DNA of 64,000 nt from NCBI GenBank assembly GCA_014607495.2, contig CP053148.1, positions 8,370,001 to 8,434,000 of the forward strand, in the 5' to 3' direction. Position 1 is the first letter of the stretch. Each line of letters starts with the position of its first letter. The DNA comes from Carposina sasakii. Lineage: Eukaryota > Arthropoda > Insecta > Lepidoptera > Carposinidae. The position numbers and the translations under genes were made by a program. The notes beneath the pieces were generated by a model that was not told the DNA's origin, ran no database searches, and worked only from the letters and a program-made list of their open reading frames with translations. Shown piece after piece: positions 23,830 through 36,503 of this stretch.

Positions 23830-24336
23830 TAGGGTTGCCATCTCAAAACTTTAAAAACCAGGATTTGAGGAAGAAATACCAGGACATTTAGATTAAAAGC
23901 CAGACTATACATGACAATACGATTGGAGGGAGTTAGTGGCGTGCGAATTTCAAAACATAGGTCTTTAACACATTCAGTGCCGGTGGCTACGTATTTGCTT
24001 CTTTTAGGCTATCTCATAGACAACTTTTTCTGTGGGCTTTCTAGAGGTGCCGCTGACGCTTATTTGCCCAATGTCGGCACCCTTAGAAAATCTGCCGACA
24101 GCAAATGTGTCAGTACTTTAAAACTCAGGACGATGCTTAAAAACTATCCAGTGGGGTAAGCACGAACCTTTTTACGCGGCGTAACGCTAGCGACTCGCTA
24201 GCAAAATCTATGGGAATTGACAGTTCGCCGCTAGCGTTACGGACTATCGAGAGGTTCGTGCTTACCCCCCAGGACAGCCCAAAACACCCCAAAAAGCAGG
24301 ACATGTCCCATGAAAACAGTACGGTTGGCAACCGTA
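23830..24336 (+). mobile_element. hAT-like MITE interrupted by a Harbinger-like MITE
   Basis: The same element as 36504-36885, carrying the 118-bp insertion at 24152-24269. Flanks CTTTAGAT and CTTTACCT agree at six of eight bases, a decayed duplication. It lies just upstream of the first known coding exon of the secreted-protein gene. Confidence 0.82.
24152..24269. mobile_element. Harbinger-like MITE, copy 1 (CAG target duplication)
   Basis: A 118-bp element with ends TGGGGTAAGCACGAACCT and AGGTTCGTGCTTACCCC. CAG at 24149-24151 is repeated at 24270-24272. It interrupts the hAT-like MITE at 23830-24336. Three-base CWG duplications are typical of PIF/Harbinger elements. Confidence 0.85.
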
Positions 24337-24409
24337 CTTTACCTATAGATAGATCATTGGAAAAACGCAATTTAGACGTTTTAACGAGCTCAAAAATCTC
24401 TCTTGCAGT

Positions 24410-27400
24410 ATGTCATACGCAATAATTCTCCTAATGGTGGGAGGCTGCCTCACGGCACCAGCTCCTGTGGATCAGCCCATCAGGGTAGACTTGCCAGTGT
24501 ACGACAACCCTACACCTGATGCCGGAGTTAAACTGGCCAGCCCTCTAGAGCTCGAGAATCATCCGGCGGACACCACGAAACAGACCAAATACGGTGGCGG
24601 TCTATCGAATAAGTTGCAGGCTGCGGGCAATATCTTCGCTTCAGCTAGTGCCTCGGTAAGATATATACAGGATGTTTTTTCGTTGCCACCCTTAACGAAG
24701 GGTACGTACTCTATACATCAAATAAAGTAAGTTTATGCCAAAAAAAATGCAGGGAAATTTTTTTTTTATTACTTGATCGGGCGAAATTTAAAGTGTCCAG
24801 TGTTTATGCTAGTTTTTTCATAGACAGATATTAATTATTTCTCGTGAAAAAATCTTGGTACACGCGTCAATGTGCATTTATGCAGAAAAACGCAGTCTAT
24901 TTACTCAACTTGGGACCCTAATATTTTGGAAACCAGACACTTCCCAGGTACGCTTCCATGGAGAAAAATAATCGTAATGATGAAGAGATTCCGTAGTTTT
25001 CGGTAACGTTGACGACCAAAAATCATCCTGTATACATACATATACACACGGCTGTGTTCCCGGAATGGGGTAGCCAGAACTGCAGGATCATAAAGGACAT
25101 CATACAGCCACGTTTAGCATAGCTGGGACAGATGTTATTAATCAGTGACAAGTTGCTAGTTTATTGCTTTTTATTAAGTTCCTTAGTCGACACTTACGAC
25201 ATGCACGGATGCAACTGATTATGTATTCTAGTTAAAAGCCCTGCATCATCACAGGTGACTATAAGATATTTTGGAAAAATAAGCCACTATGACGTACACT
25301 GTACCTATGGTACTTTTAAAAATATAGGTAGCATACACTTTGTATGTATATTCGTGATAATAGTCTTGACACTTTTTTGGGCTTAGTTCCCCTTGCCTTT
25401 CCTTCGGGATAAACTAAACAAAAAAAAAGTCTTGATACTTTATTTCTTAAACAGTCATTGGGAATATTTTCTAAGTCAAAACGTCTAATAATCTAATAAT
25501 AAACGTCTAAGGCGCTATGTGGTAAGGAAATATTCTGCATTATGTTCACCTTTGACTTTCGTAGATAGTAACTAGGTAAAGATGTCTTAACCTGGGTACA
25601 ATATTGCTAAGAAAACCTATGCCTCGTACTATTTTATTCGTTCTTTCCTTTGTAATTTTAGAAAACCGGAGGTTTTGGTATATTTGCGGCGCCAGTCACA
25701 ACACTGGAGGGCGCTATATTGGAAACAGAAGGATTCGCCAGCCAAAAGCTTTCGGCTAAGGAGAACTTGCAGAACACAGTGGCGGGCATATTCCAGGTAA
25801 GTCAAATATTAAAATATTAAGTACCTACAAAGGTACTTTCTACATTCCAAAATCTTTGCAGATGTATTCCCTGAAAAAGTGATATCGCCAACGATATTTC
25901 CATATTAACTGCTTCCTTCAGTGCACGTAGTTTTACCCTCAGTTTACCAGATTAACAAACTACGATCTCCTATAGTACGATATCAAAATTATACGGTCGA
26001 TTTAAACCCCTGGCCCTGGCTAAAGCAGCATTGTTTCCATTTTGGAAGCACTATCTCTTTATTTGACGTGTCACGTGTACAATGGCAACAATACCGTTTT
26101 AAGAAGAACCAAGAACAATATTACAACAAGACATCGACAAACTAACAAAGTGTACATTCTCATCACGACATAATATCTACCTAGTTATGCCGTATGCCCA
26201 GTTCTTCAGTAGTTTACATAGGTAAAAACTTCTTGAATATAATATCTCGAATCATTCCAGCCAAAGCCAATAGTGGACACAATCACCGAAGAAGAGAAAT
26301 ACGGCAACAGCGGCGACAAGTTCTACTCCGCTGGGAGGGCGGTAGTGAACGGTTATGAGGGCTTCTCCAATCTCCTCAACTCCGTCCTCGAGGTAAGATG
26401 GTGGTGTAACCTGGTGCCCGTTATGCTAGTCGTGGCTATAGGATCTCAATCGAGAATTCGCCTCGCGATCCAGGGCTCCGTTTCTCACGTCCCTCGACAT
26501 GTCTACTTTTGACTAATCTTTTGATATCAACATCTCTTTTGCTTAAGTATCAAATGCCAGGGTTGGACAGAATCTCAATTGATTTCAGACAATCATTTCA
26601 GCAGTACAGATGAATGTCATGTACTGGTGGTTATACCCGAGTAAGTATATTTATTGGGTTATACCTACTACACTATGGAAATCAGCTGATCAAAACCCGC
26701 GATTTTGTTTTTAGATATATTTTTATGCACAAAAACGTAGATATATTTGTCGAACGTAGATATATGTCAAAGGACGTGAGAATAAGCGTCTTGCAGTTCA
26801 GGCTACGCCATTTTTGGTAACACAGTTATGTGTATACTAAACACATTTACTGTGAAATTCGACACAAAATAAAATACGACAGAATACGCACAGTAGGCTC
26901 AAGGATGTGTTTTCTACAGCCTCGTAGAAACGATACAGACATTTTTTCGTAGGATATTTTCATCCAGTGCCACTCTAAGCCGAATCTAATGATACCACTT
27001 AAGCTCAAGTGCGACACGCGATTTACATAATTACGTGATTATTATATACGCTCGAAAGACAGCTTTTTTTACGGTACCGTCCTAGAAAACTTTAGTTCTA
27101 CCGTAAAAGAGGAAATTTCATAATGGGGAACTTCGATGCTAGAGATTTTTCTTTGGCTATGGGCCCTGTCCTTTATATCTCAAGGAAAGGCACACAAAAT
27201 GGGTAACGAATAGCCAGAATACTGGCTAATTACATACCTGCAGCACCTTGACATACAACTACAAAATGTACTGCTCTAACCGGACTTGCTTACTATATTG
27301 GAAACGTGTTTCCGTTCGTGATCCACTTTTAATGTGGACTACACAAGCCAATAGTTAATACGTAACAATTTACATAGATATACAGGTGGTTTTTTCATTG

Positions 27401-28251
27401 CCACCTTTTACTAGGGGTACATAGGCACTCCATACATAAAATAAAGTAAGTACGTTTATGGCAAAAAATATGGCCTCTGTATAGCGCAATGTATAGTCTC
27501 GGTGTGTTCCCATGGAGAGATGAGAGGTAAGTAGTATTCGGAAACGCCAATTGACGCCAAAAAATAACCTATATACGTATTACCTACATTCAAAAGTTTC
27601 CGAGGGTTTAAACAAAGTAACGTTATTTGTCGATCGAATCGATAGAGCTTCGTCATCAAACGTTTGCTTATTAGGAAGCCTTAATTTTCGCGCGTTCGTG
27701 AAATCCATAAATCACATGATGAAGTCAAGACACCGAGACACTATTGGATGGATGTCACGAAAACCAACGTCAACGAAAATAGATGTTACTTTATCTAGGC
27801 ACCCTCAGGCTGATTACGTACCTATCTTACGTATCTTTGCAAAGGCAAAGAAGTAGCGAGTAGTAGACAGCGAAGTAGCGGTATGGTAGGTACATTATTC
27901 ACCTTGAAATGTAAAATTTCTTGAAGATTGCTGCTAACACAAATGAATTATAATCACGTCACTGGCTGCTAAGCAATACGAATTCTACCAGCAATTAGCG
28001 AATATTGTATAATTTTCATTCGCTATCGCATTGCTTTTGCTAGCTAGGTCAGGATAGATTACACGGAGGGCTGTTTTAAGTTCTATTCTCCACGGATATA
28101 GCACATGAAGCATTAACAAAATATACATATTCAGAAACTGTTATAAATTGTCCCTTGTTGTCCCCAGGTGCCCAGTACCATTTTAAAGAAGATTTCTCGT
28201 GCAGCCTCGGAGAAGTTAAACAACTTAGGAGGAAGACTTGTTGGATTATAA
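24410..28251 (+). CDS. Small secreted protein, four coding exons, family not recognised
   Basis: Exons are 24410-24655, 25662-25796, 26261-26392 and 28168-28251 (82, 45, 44 and 27 residues plus stop). All junctions are phase 0, with good GTAAG donors. Residues 1-16 form a signal peptide (IILLMVGGCLTA) followed by APAPVDQP. The mature protein is about 180 residues, without cysteines. It carries recurring Gly/Asn/Ala-rich helical pieces in each exon: GLSNKLQAAGNIFAS, SAKENLQNTVAGIF, GYEGFSNLLNSVLE and SEKLNNLGGRLVGL. They look like diverged copies of one amphipathic unit. I do not recognise the family. The first coding exon has a strong acceptor (CTCTTGCAG) two bases before the ATG, so a 5' non-coding exon lies upstream. 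An alternative extra exon at 26589-26640 is possible but would change the last frame. Confidence 0.75.
24664..25034 (+). mobile_element. MITE with TATACAGGATG terminal inverted repeats, copy 1
   Basis: The 371-bp element begins TATACAGGATGTTTTTTCG and ends in the reverse complement of TATACAGGATGATTTTTGG. It starts nine bases after the donor of the first intron of the secreted-protein gene. Confidence 0.85.
27379..27574 (+). mobile_element. TATACAGG MITE, internally deleted copy 2
   Basis: A 196-bp version with the same ends (TATACAGGTGGTTTTTTCAT and ..AAAATAACCTATATA). It lies in the last intron of the secreted-protein gene. Confidence 0.75.
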
Positions 28252-28265
28252 GGAACAATAGTTAG

Positions 28266-28396
28266 ATAATTGGATAAAAAGAATAATTGACCCGGTGGCT
28301 TAGTGGTTATAGCGGCTCGCACGGTTTGCAGTGGTCGTGGGTTCGATTCCCACTCGGGTGAAGAATTTTTTCCATTTTCTTTATTAATAATTTTAT
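28266..28396 (+). mobile_element. tRNA-derived SINE with 12-bp target duplication
   Basis: The head GACCCGGTGGCTTAGTGG and GTGGGTTCGATTCCCAC are recognisable A- and B-box (RNA polymerase III) sequences. The tail is TTTTTTCCATTTTC then TTATTAATAATTTTATAA. AACAATAGTTAG at 28254-28265 is repeated exactly at 28397-28408, the expected target-site duplication. The element lies in the 3' UTR of the secreted-protein gene, just after its stop. Confidence 0.9.
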
Positions 28397-28517
28397 AACA
28401 ATAGTTAGGTAAAATTATACTTGTTATGCACACACACGTAGACGTTAAGTATACCAAAATTTTATTTAAAGCTTTATATGTAATGTACCTGGTTTTTGTA
28501 ACTATATTTAAGAAGGA

Positions 28518-28523
28518 AATAAA
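28518..28523 (+). terminator. Poly(A) signal of the secreted-protein gene
   Basis: AATAAA about 270 bases after the stop codon. It is the first AATAAA after the stop that lies beyond the SINE in this 3' UTR. Confidence 0.5.
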
Positions 28524-28529
28524 AGAAAT

Positions 28530-31500
28530 TTTGTTTTATATTATTTATTTTTATTGAAAACCAAAAATCGATTTTACATTTCTCACAGTCTACAGTCTAG
28601 AAAATATTTTAATCAATTATTGAGAATAGTACTAGGCCCCAAGATTTTAAATACCTACCTACAATTACTCATGAATGAAAACCTACGCGTAGATCCTCAA
28701 ATTTAAATGCTTTATTAGAATATTTACAAAAAAATATAAACAATTCTACGCAATAATTGTATAACATGACATCTATATAGGTATAACAGAGAACTCTAAA
28801 TATAACCGGGATGTCACCAATAAGAAATAGATTCGAAATTATAAGATATGTTAAAGCATTATTTATGGTGTAAATAAACGACTAGTCGGCAACAATAAAC
28901 GAGAAGACCAAGCCGGCGCGATTCTGTAACTAGTAGTTACTAACTACAGTGACATCGCAATTAGAGATATTGCTTTCGGCATTACAATTTCTCATTCACT
29001 TACAAACTTCAAGACAGCAGAAGTCTGAAGTCAAAGAACATTTTTAATGCCAGCGTGAGGCTACATTTCCACCATAGATGGTTGTTATACGGATGGAGAC
29101 ATCCACTGTAGCCCAGTCAACGAAGGCCAAATTTAATGAAATAAATATTTTATTTTATTTTTTAATATATCTCGTCTGGTGGAGACAGCTTAATGGCATT
29201 GTACTGTTTATTGTTGCATTTTATTGTACTAAGTAGTCTGTATGTCTTCCTAAAATATAAATAAATAAAAATAATAAATCCGAAAGTTTTGAAATTTGGT
29301 GAGAATGTTCACTCTAGCTTATTATTCTGTCGAGTTTGTTTACTAAGATATATATGCATTTTGTAGCTAGTTAAATTTCCTACAAATTTTATTCTAATAC
29401 CATCATTCATCATTTCCTAGAATAGGCCACAACTGAATTACAGCGTTTTAAAGTTCGAAGATTAAATGAAATTGTATTAGGCGTTACAATTCGGAAGTTC
29501 AAACATTCACTATGGGTTTATCTAGTTTTTGATTTCGGAATAGTGCAATGTATTGTCTTGCATGCTAGGTGCTCGGGTCTGGTTTCTCGTGGCGATTGTA
29601 GTTAGTGCAAGTGCCTGTGTTCGCAGTTATGAGTTATCAGATCCGAGGGTCAGTGGAGGGTGTAGGGCCCGGTGGTGGGCGCACCCATAGTGAAAGTTCG
29701 AAGATTGTCAAATTTCCGATAAAATCGACTTTTTTGCATTTTATCATGGTAAATATTTGTTCTAGAGATAAAATTTTAACAGTAGGAAATTCCATTATCT
29801 ACAACATGCTCCTAACTCTTTTTTAGCTAAAATGCATTTAAACGACATTATAAGCGAATATCTCAGAAAACTGTCAGTTTCTACAAGATTGCGGCGGGCG
29901 CAGAGCTTTAATTGTTCAGGACTTTTAACACGTCCAATAATAAGCTAGAATATTTTTAACATATTTCAAAACTTTCGTATTTATTATTTTTGCTTCGTTG
30001 ACTTTTGCTGGGCTACTGATCAAATTCATTGACATCATGAACCAATTAATATAATTGGAGAGTATAACACATCCGTAGCAAAATAACAGCACGTCCATCT
30101 CGTGTGGTGAGGCAACATAAGGCTGTTCGGACGCGGAGGAGTGAAAGAAACATGGGCGTTTTTCTGCACATTTCTTGAAAACGAAAGAAAAGCAAATATA
30201 TACGACTATATAACACGTGTAAAAGCATCAGTGCGAGTATGAGAGCAATACAAAAGTGTGTACAAGTCCATCGCTTTTAATTTTCAATTGTATATTATGT
30301 TATTAGAAATAAATGCCTTTTTACTTATTTCATTTATGCGTTTGTATTTAGTTGCCCATCTATTTCGCAGTGTTTAAGTGTAGTGTAGTGTGGTGCAGTG
30401 TAGACGAGTAAGTCACTAGAGTCCACGCCGTCATAGATATCTGACCATGAGTTATAGTACAGGTTAAATTATTTAGGTTAGGACTTGGCGAAAGGTGAGG
30501 TTTATAATAACAGATCCACATACATTGAGACATATTTGAATGGACGGGATTTGTCCTAAAAAATGTTTTTTTTTCTAACCTTTTTTGTGATGTAACTGGG
30601 ACGGTCCAACTTTATTTTGAAACGTAAATTGTGTAATTACAGTTCAAGGACTAGGTGATGAATAGGATGTATAGGTATAAAATGACAGTCTGGTCAAAGA
30701 TCACAACGATTATTGCATTTTTAGCTATCAGTTACTCTACCTGTCACTACTAATATTATTATTTGGTCATAAGTATGTTATTATTATGAATTTGTCCACC
30801 TAGAAAAAATACACACAAGCGTATAACGAATTATGGAATTACTTTCATTATAAGATAAATATATACATACACATGAGTAGGCACCTACAGGGTTATACCG
30901 GAGTTATGGAGGCCATATCTTAATACCAACCAATTCCAGTAGTCAACAACTTCGTAAGTTGTATACAAAAGCTGTACAGTGTAGAAAACATAGGATTAAG
31001 CTCGTACGAGTCGCGTTTCTATCAAAGTACATAGCGCTGTCTTACAAAATTCTGGTTTTATCTATTTCTGTTAGTTTAATGATCTGAATATGCAGTATTT
31101 TTTAGGACACCTGTTAATAACAAGCCCTATAGATAGACATAGTATTTATGGAAACACCACTTGTACGACCTTAATAACAGCAAATCAGTAAACGACTTTA
31201 TAATATATATGATATATTAATTGGATACAGATATAACTATACTTCAAACATGATAAAAACTTACATTGGGTAGGTACATAATACCATGTATATCTACTTG
31301 TTGTTGTACGCCTGACAGTTTTAAACCGTCCACATGAGTGCGCGGCAATCTTAACACTAAAAAAACTATATTTTGTAGTTACGCTTTACAACTATTATAT
31401 ATCCATGGTATTTATTTCAAGGACTATATACATCAATCATAAACACCATAGAGCATTAATGGCAAAGCGTGGGCCTCTACGAGACCTTACCTATTAATAT

Positions 31501-31760
31501 ATTTACAAAACAATTAACAAATAAGTAATTATATTCGGCACCCATAGTATTTTAACACAAATTGAAACTCAAATATCAAACCATAGTAGTAAGCGTATGA
31601 GGTGCGTTATGTATAATGTTAGTAAACAATTAAGTTTAAATAAAATTCAAATTACAATGAAACCTGGTTAAGTAAGTGGGACCTGGATAAATGAGAAACT
31701 GTTATGATTGACACATCTAACGACATCCTGACACTTTACCATCGAATTACCTCTTTTAAC
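28530..31760. other. Non-coding AT-rich spacer
   Basis: No coding frame of note. A short GTGTAGTGTAGTGTGG stretch at 30371-30407 is flanked by TTTCGCAG and GTAAGT and could be a 5' UTR exon of an unseen transcript. Otherwise AT-rich sequence and repeat scraps. Confidence 0.45.
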
Positions 31761-31769
31761 CTTAACCTG

Positions 31770-31861
31770 TGGGGTAAGCACGAACCTTTTTACGCGGCGT
31801 AACGCTAGCGACTCGCTAGCAAAATCTATGTGATTCTATCGAGAGGTTCGTGCTTACCCCT
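31770..31861. mobile_element. Harbinger-like MITE, copy 2 (CTG target duplication)
   Basis: A 92-bp copy with the same ends and GGCGTAACGCTAGCGACTCG near the left end. CTG at 31767-31769 is repeated at 31862-31864. The inner part is shortened relative to copy 1. Confidence 0.85.
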
Positions 31862-32747
31862 CTGGTTAATATCATCATTCATCATTTTTGAGATTTGTTT
31901 TCTATTTTTTTATTATTTGTCTATAATTTTGGACACTATTGCTCATCAGGCTTGGACAGGTTTTGCGTTTTGCTGCGCCGTATGTAATTTAACACGAACC
32001 ATTTGGAGCCACTTTATACGAGTCAAATTTGGCTCATATCTTGAGCGAGCTTCATATTTGCTCGAAATATCATAAACACTTCTCAAACGTTATTTAGATA
32101 TTAACGTCCAAAAATCGTCAATTTTATCACTGATTGACCTATAGATCAAAACCCTAACCCAGTTCGAAATGACCTAGAAAGTTCAAATTTGGCATACAGA
32201 TAGGTAATTAGGTGAATACAAAGTAAAAAAAATCTGAAACTGGTATATTTTTGTCATTTTATTATAATTTTTCATTTAATTGATTCTATTATGAACACCC
32301 CATACTACTCCGTGCAAACTAGATGGCGCTTCTGAAGTAGTTATAAATAAAGTACCTACTAATAAATTTATGTACAAAAAGCAATAATATCTCATCAAAA
32401 ACATAAATAAGAGCCAAGTTCCAACGACAAAAGAAGTGAGATCTAAATGGGTAGTTCAATGGTCAGTCCTGATATTTGTGTAAATATCATTTATTCTTAT
32501 AACTTAGAATAATATAAGGTCTGACTTGGCTAGTTTTTAAATACGAATTATATTATAGCCTTCGCAAGGTCTAAACCTGTTACCTGTCAGTTATTATTTT
32601 ATTGGTCCGAAAATTTGGCTTGCTGGTAGAAACTAGCCATCGAACATAGGGCTCTTCCATGACTATTTAATAGTAGGTACTTACTTAATAATAATTCGTA
32701 TATGAGAACTAGCAAAGTCAAACCTTAGGCTACAATTATTGTATGAA

Positions 32748-33177
32748 TATTACACTAGGTCCAGCGACTTACCTTTCAACCGATGGAACCACGCACGAGG
32801 GTGGCTACGCTCAGGGGTGTTAGGGCGGTCGGCACAGGTCACATAAGATTCTCTAGTCCAACACACACTTATCCACCGGTATCACTAGTACGAAGTCCAG
32901 GAGGAGAGAGATGCCTCGAAATATGAGTTAAACGGTTTTTGGGTTGTTCTATTGCTTTCACGACGGCGGTTGGTTGACAACAGACAGCTCGTTGTATGAA
33001 ATCGAGCTATAGGTGGCGCTATCGCAACACGTAGATATACCAACCCAAAGGCACGGTTTGATCGGGATCCAGTTCGTCGTGAACCCAGTAAAAGAATTTA
33101 AAACTACTCGGAACATATATTTCCAGATTGTGTAACCTTATTTCAAATTAAAATTAAAATCTGTTCCGGTACGAAAC
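32748..33177 (+). repeat. 430-bp dispersed direct repeat, copy A
   Basis: It starts ATATTACACTAGGTCCAGCG and runs through CCACCGGTATCACTAGTAC and GAGCTATAGGTGGCGCTATC to CTGTTCCGGTACG. It is nearly identical to 39590-40019 in the same orientation. The family is not recognised. Confidence 0.85.
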
Positions 33178-33179
33178 AA

Positions 33180-36100
33180 TTATATTATCCTAAGTTATAA
33201 GAATAAAAGATATTTTATGTTGTTACAAAAAAAGGACAATGCCCATTCATGACCTGTCAAATTGAAAAATACATGTTGTCGTGTATATTGATGAGACATG
33301 TTCAGAAAAATACGTAATTTTTTGTTTACTACGAAATGAAAATCAAAATAAAAAACTACAATGTAGAAAAAAGTTAATATTTTGTTTCGATATGTTTTAC
33401 TTGAATTTAATCATTGCAAACGCAGCCATTATGAACGTATCAATAAAGGAATGCATTGTCAACTTCATGTTCATATTGTCCCTTTCGTAGAATGGTTCCG
33501 ATGAAGGATGGCACTGGTTCCGATGAAGGATGGCACTAGTTACTATGTGGATGCCCACATTTTTTGTGTCACTGCATATGAAAAATGTTAGTTCCGAAAT
33601 TAGTCAGTTTTTTGTTATTTTTTATTTGGTTTATCCCAAACAATTTAGTTACACTTAATATTATTAATAAAATAACCAATAAAGGTAATTTAATGTTGAA
33701 TTAATTTATTGCTTTTCTAAAAATCTTTTTTATTGTAGCATTTTTAATAATTCTATTTATTTTTGTCAAATATGTTTTAGTTTTTGAACGAATCTGCGTT
33801 TCGAACGAAGGCAATATTTTTTTTTGTTTATGTCGAAAGAAAGACAAAGAAATTTATTTCCATGTATCCATTGTCTTATAAGGAAAAATTTGTGATGATA
33901 ATGAAACGTCGGTATAATCCTCATAAGCTAGTGTAAAATTTGTTGACATGGAAAGATATAAAAATTGTTATTTGCTATCTACATTGTGGAAACGGCAATT
34001 TATCAAAGGTGTCAGGATTTCTAAGTCTCCAAGCTAAATAGCAATGATAATGGAGATCGTCGTCTAGACGAAAAGTGATGATAAAAAATTATTTGCGTCT
34101 GCTAATGATGTTAGAGCAACCTAATAATGATACGCACTACACTTAAGTAAATGTATAAGTCATTAAAATGGCTTAGTAAACAGTAAAAAATTGAAATAAT
34201 ATGTTATCGTATGTAAAAATTAGGTTCGTGCTGCCGATTTCCTTAAAAATTATTAGTCTGATGTTCACTTTACGATACGAACACCTATTAAAATATGTTC
34301 GTGTTACCGTGTATTCGTTCCATTTACGTCCGATAGAGGCGCTTATCCAAACCTCATATATTTTGCTATCGTTTACGTTACGTTACTTTCTCGCATATTT
34401 TTCGTGCTAACCCCACAGTTGTAAAAATATATGGGCAGTTATTTATTTTATCACAGGTTATTAAATTAATGCAGCAGTAAAACATAGACAGTAATAAAAA
34501 TACAATTGGCCGGTTATTTCGTCCTACAATGTCAGTACTAAAATATACATAAGCAGACCAATAAATATATGGTCAGTAAAATGATTGAATGGGTAGTTAG
34601 ATAAATAATTCGGCAGTTCTCGGGGAGCGGAGACATCCGAGCCGTGAGATGCGGCCGAGCTTAGAGCGCGGGACGCGTAAATGACCAATATACTTAAGTA
34701 CTTGGTCGCGTGACGACGCGACGACGTCTCGATTGAATTCATTACCTATTTGGTTTATTACCAGTGCGTGTTTGCATCACCCACGTCACGCCACAAGGCA
34801 TAACTACCATATGATAGGGATGTACTTGTCCTCTATAAGCGGGCCCCTGTGTAAATGAGACGACTATAAATAAAAAACTCTTAAACTGTACAAAATCCTT
34901 GGTCCCTTGAGATCCTTATTAACCAGCTTTCACTGTAAATAAAAATTACATCTATGATAAATTTAAAAATGAAATCTAAATGAAAACAAAAGATAAAATT
35001 ATATTTAATTACATTATTTTACATATAATACAACGACAAAATTATGTATGCTAAATGTCTTGTAGCGCCATATTAGATGTGGATATTTATATCACTTTCT
35101 TGTCATACCAATCTAAATGTTTCCTTTTATATACGCACATACGATGGAACATGCTGTCTCAAATATTGACAGCTAATTCTGAAGTCAGTGTATAAAGTGG
35201 CATCTAAAATTTTGTCCTCATCAATGTTATAAATAATTTCAACTCTATGTATAGTACAGGATTATAAATATATGTGAAAAATGGTTAACAGTGATATAAA
35301 AACAAACAAAAAAATACCATAAATGCCAATATCTCATGTTAAATAAATACATTACATAATAATGTGAATACTGTTATAATAATATAAATAAATAGGATAT
35401 TTTCAAATTCATATTTGAATATTTTGCGTTTACTATATTACAAATAATGCACTCAATTACAAAAACTACACTTCCTATTTGTGATTATATTTATATATAT
35501 GTACTTCGACAAGAATCACTAATATAAATATAACTCTAATGGCCAATTCCAAAAAAGATCAATTTCGCAGATCGGAGATTAAACTTTGAATTATTTTCAT
35601 ACAAAACTTGAAAATGGTATAAAGAGGTATGTACTTGATCTTGGCATCTTATATTGCAATTGGCCGTTAACATTATAATTAAAAGACCTCATAAATGTAA
35701 TTGAGTCCATTTGTTGCCCATTCTTAAACAAATGTAAGTACATTATATTTTAGTCTACAACATTAATATATTGATGGGTATATTTCTTCTACATATAGGT
35801 AGTTATAAATAACAGCGTCAAAAAATAACAATGAATAATAACAGTAATGGGGACTTAAAAAGGCGGAATTTGCAATGTAATTTAAACGTTAGTACTTTGT
35901 ATTTTATGGACGTTTCTTTTTATCAGGGCTTTAAATGTTAGCCAATGAAATAAACCCTGGTCGTAGCTTGTAAAATAAACGTTAACAATATGTAGTTACT
36001 TGTAAAATCATTGATGGTTAATATAGTAAACGACAGGTAATGTAGCATAAAAGCTACATTACATAGTTAACATATAATATATTTTCATTTTAATGCAGTT

Positions 36101-36495
36101 ATAAAATGAAAATGTTTTCGTTGTATAATGTGAATAAAAATCATTCTATAAAATGCACAATCAAACTGTAACAGTTCTTGACTGAGCACCAATTTAGATA
36201 AATCAATCTTAATGTTATGTATTTTCTGAGGCTCTACAAGAATGATACTAGCTAGTGCAAAAAGCCTCATTCCGCTATGAAATTAATTACACAAACTCCG
36301 CCTTTCCTAATCATTAACTTGCACGGGTAAAATGATAGTTAGTTTATGCTAAGTACAAGTTTTAAATTTGAATCCGATCGCGTGTAGGTTTCGTAGTCAA
36401 GTAAACTTCAAAACCACAGAACAATATCTATAGCGAGTAATTGTATGAACTTCGTTTAAAATAACTCTTCTTTTAGCACAAATTCATTTAGTGCC
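33180..36495. other. AT-rich gene desert
   Basis: Very AT-rich; the longest frames (69-72 codons) show no known motifs. I see no inverted-end element between about 34800 and 36300, which resembles a long UTR or old degraded DNA. Confidence 0.5.
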
Positions 36496-36503
36496 GACTA
36501 TAG

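Noticed and set aside
26589..26640. Extra exon of the secreted-protein gene (TTTCAG ... CCGA|GTAAGT)
   Set aside because: The splice sites look good, but its phase would put the last exon in a frame ending in an unlike Cys/Arg-rich sequence. Skipping it gives the helix-like last exon in phase 0.
36085..36270. Minus-strand frame of 61 codons in the AT-rich desert
   Set aside because: Composition is like its surroundings and no motif is present; likely chance.
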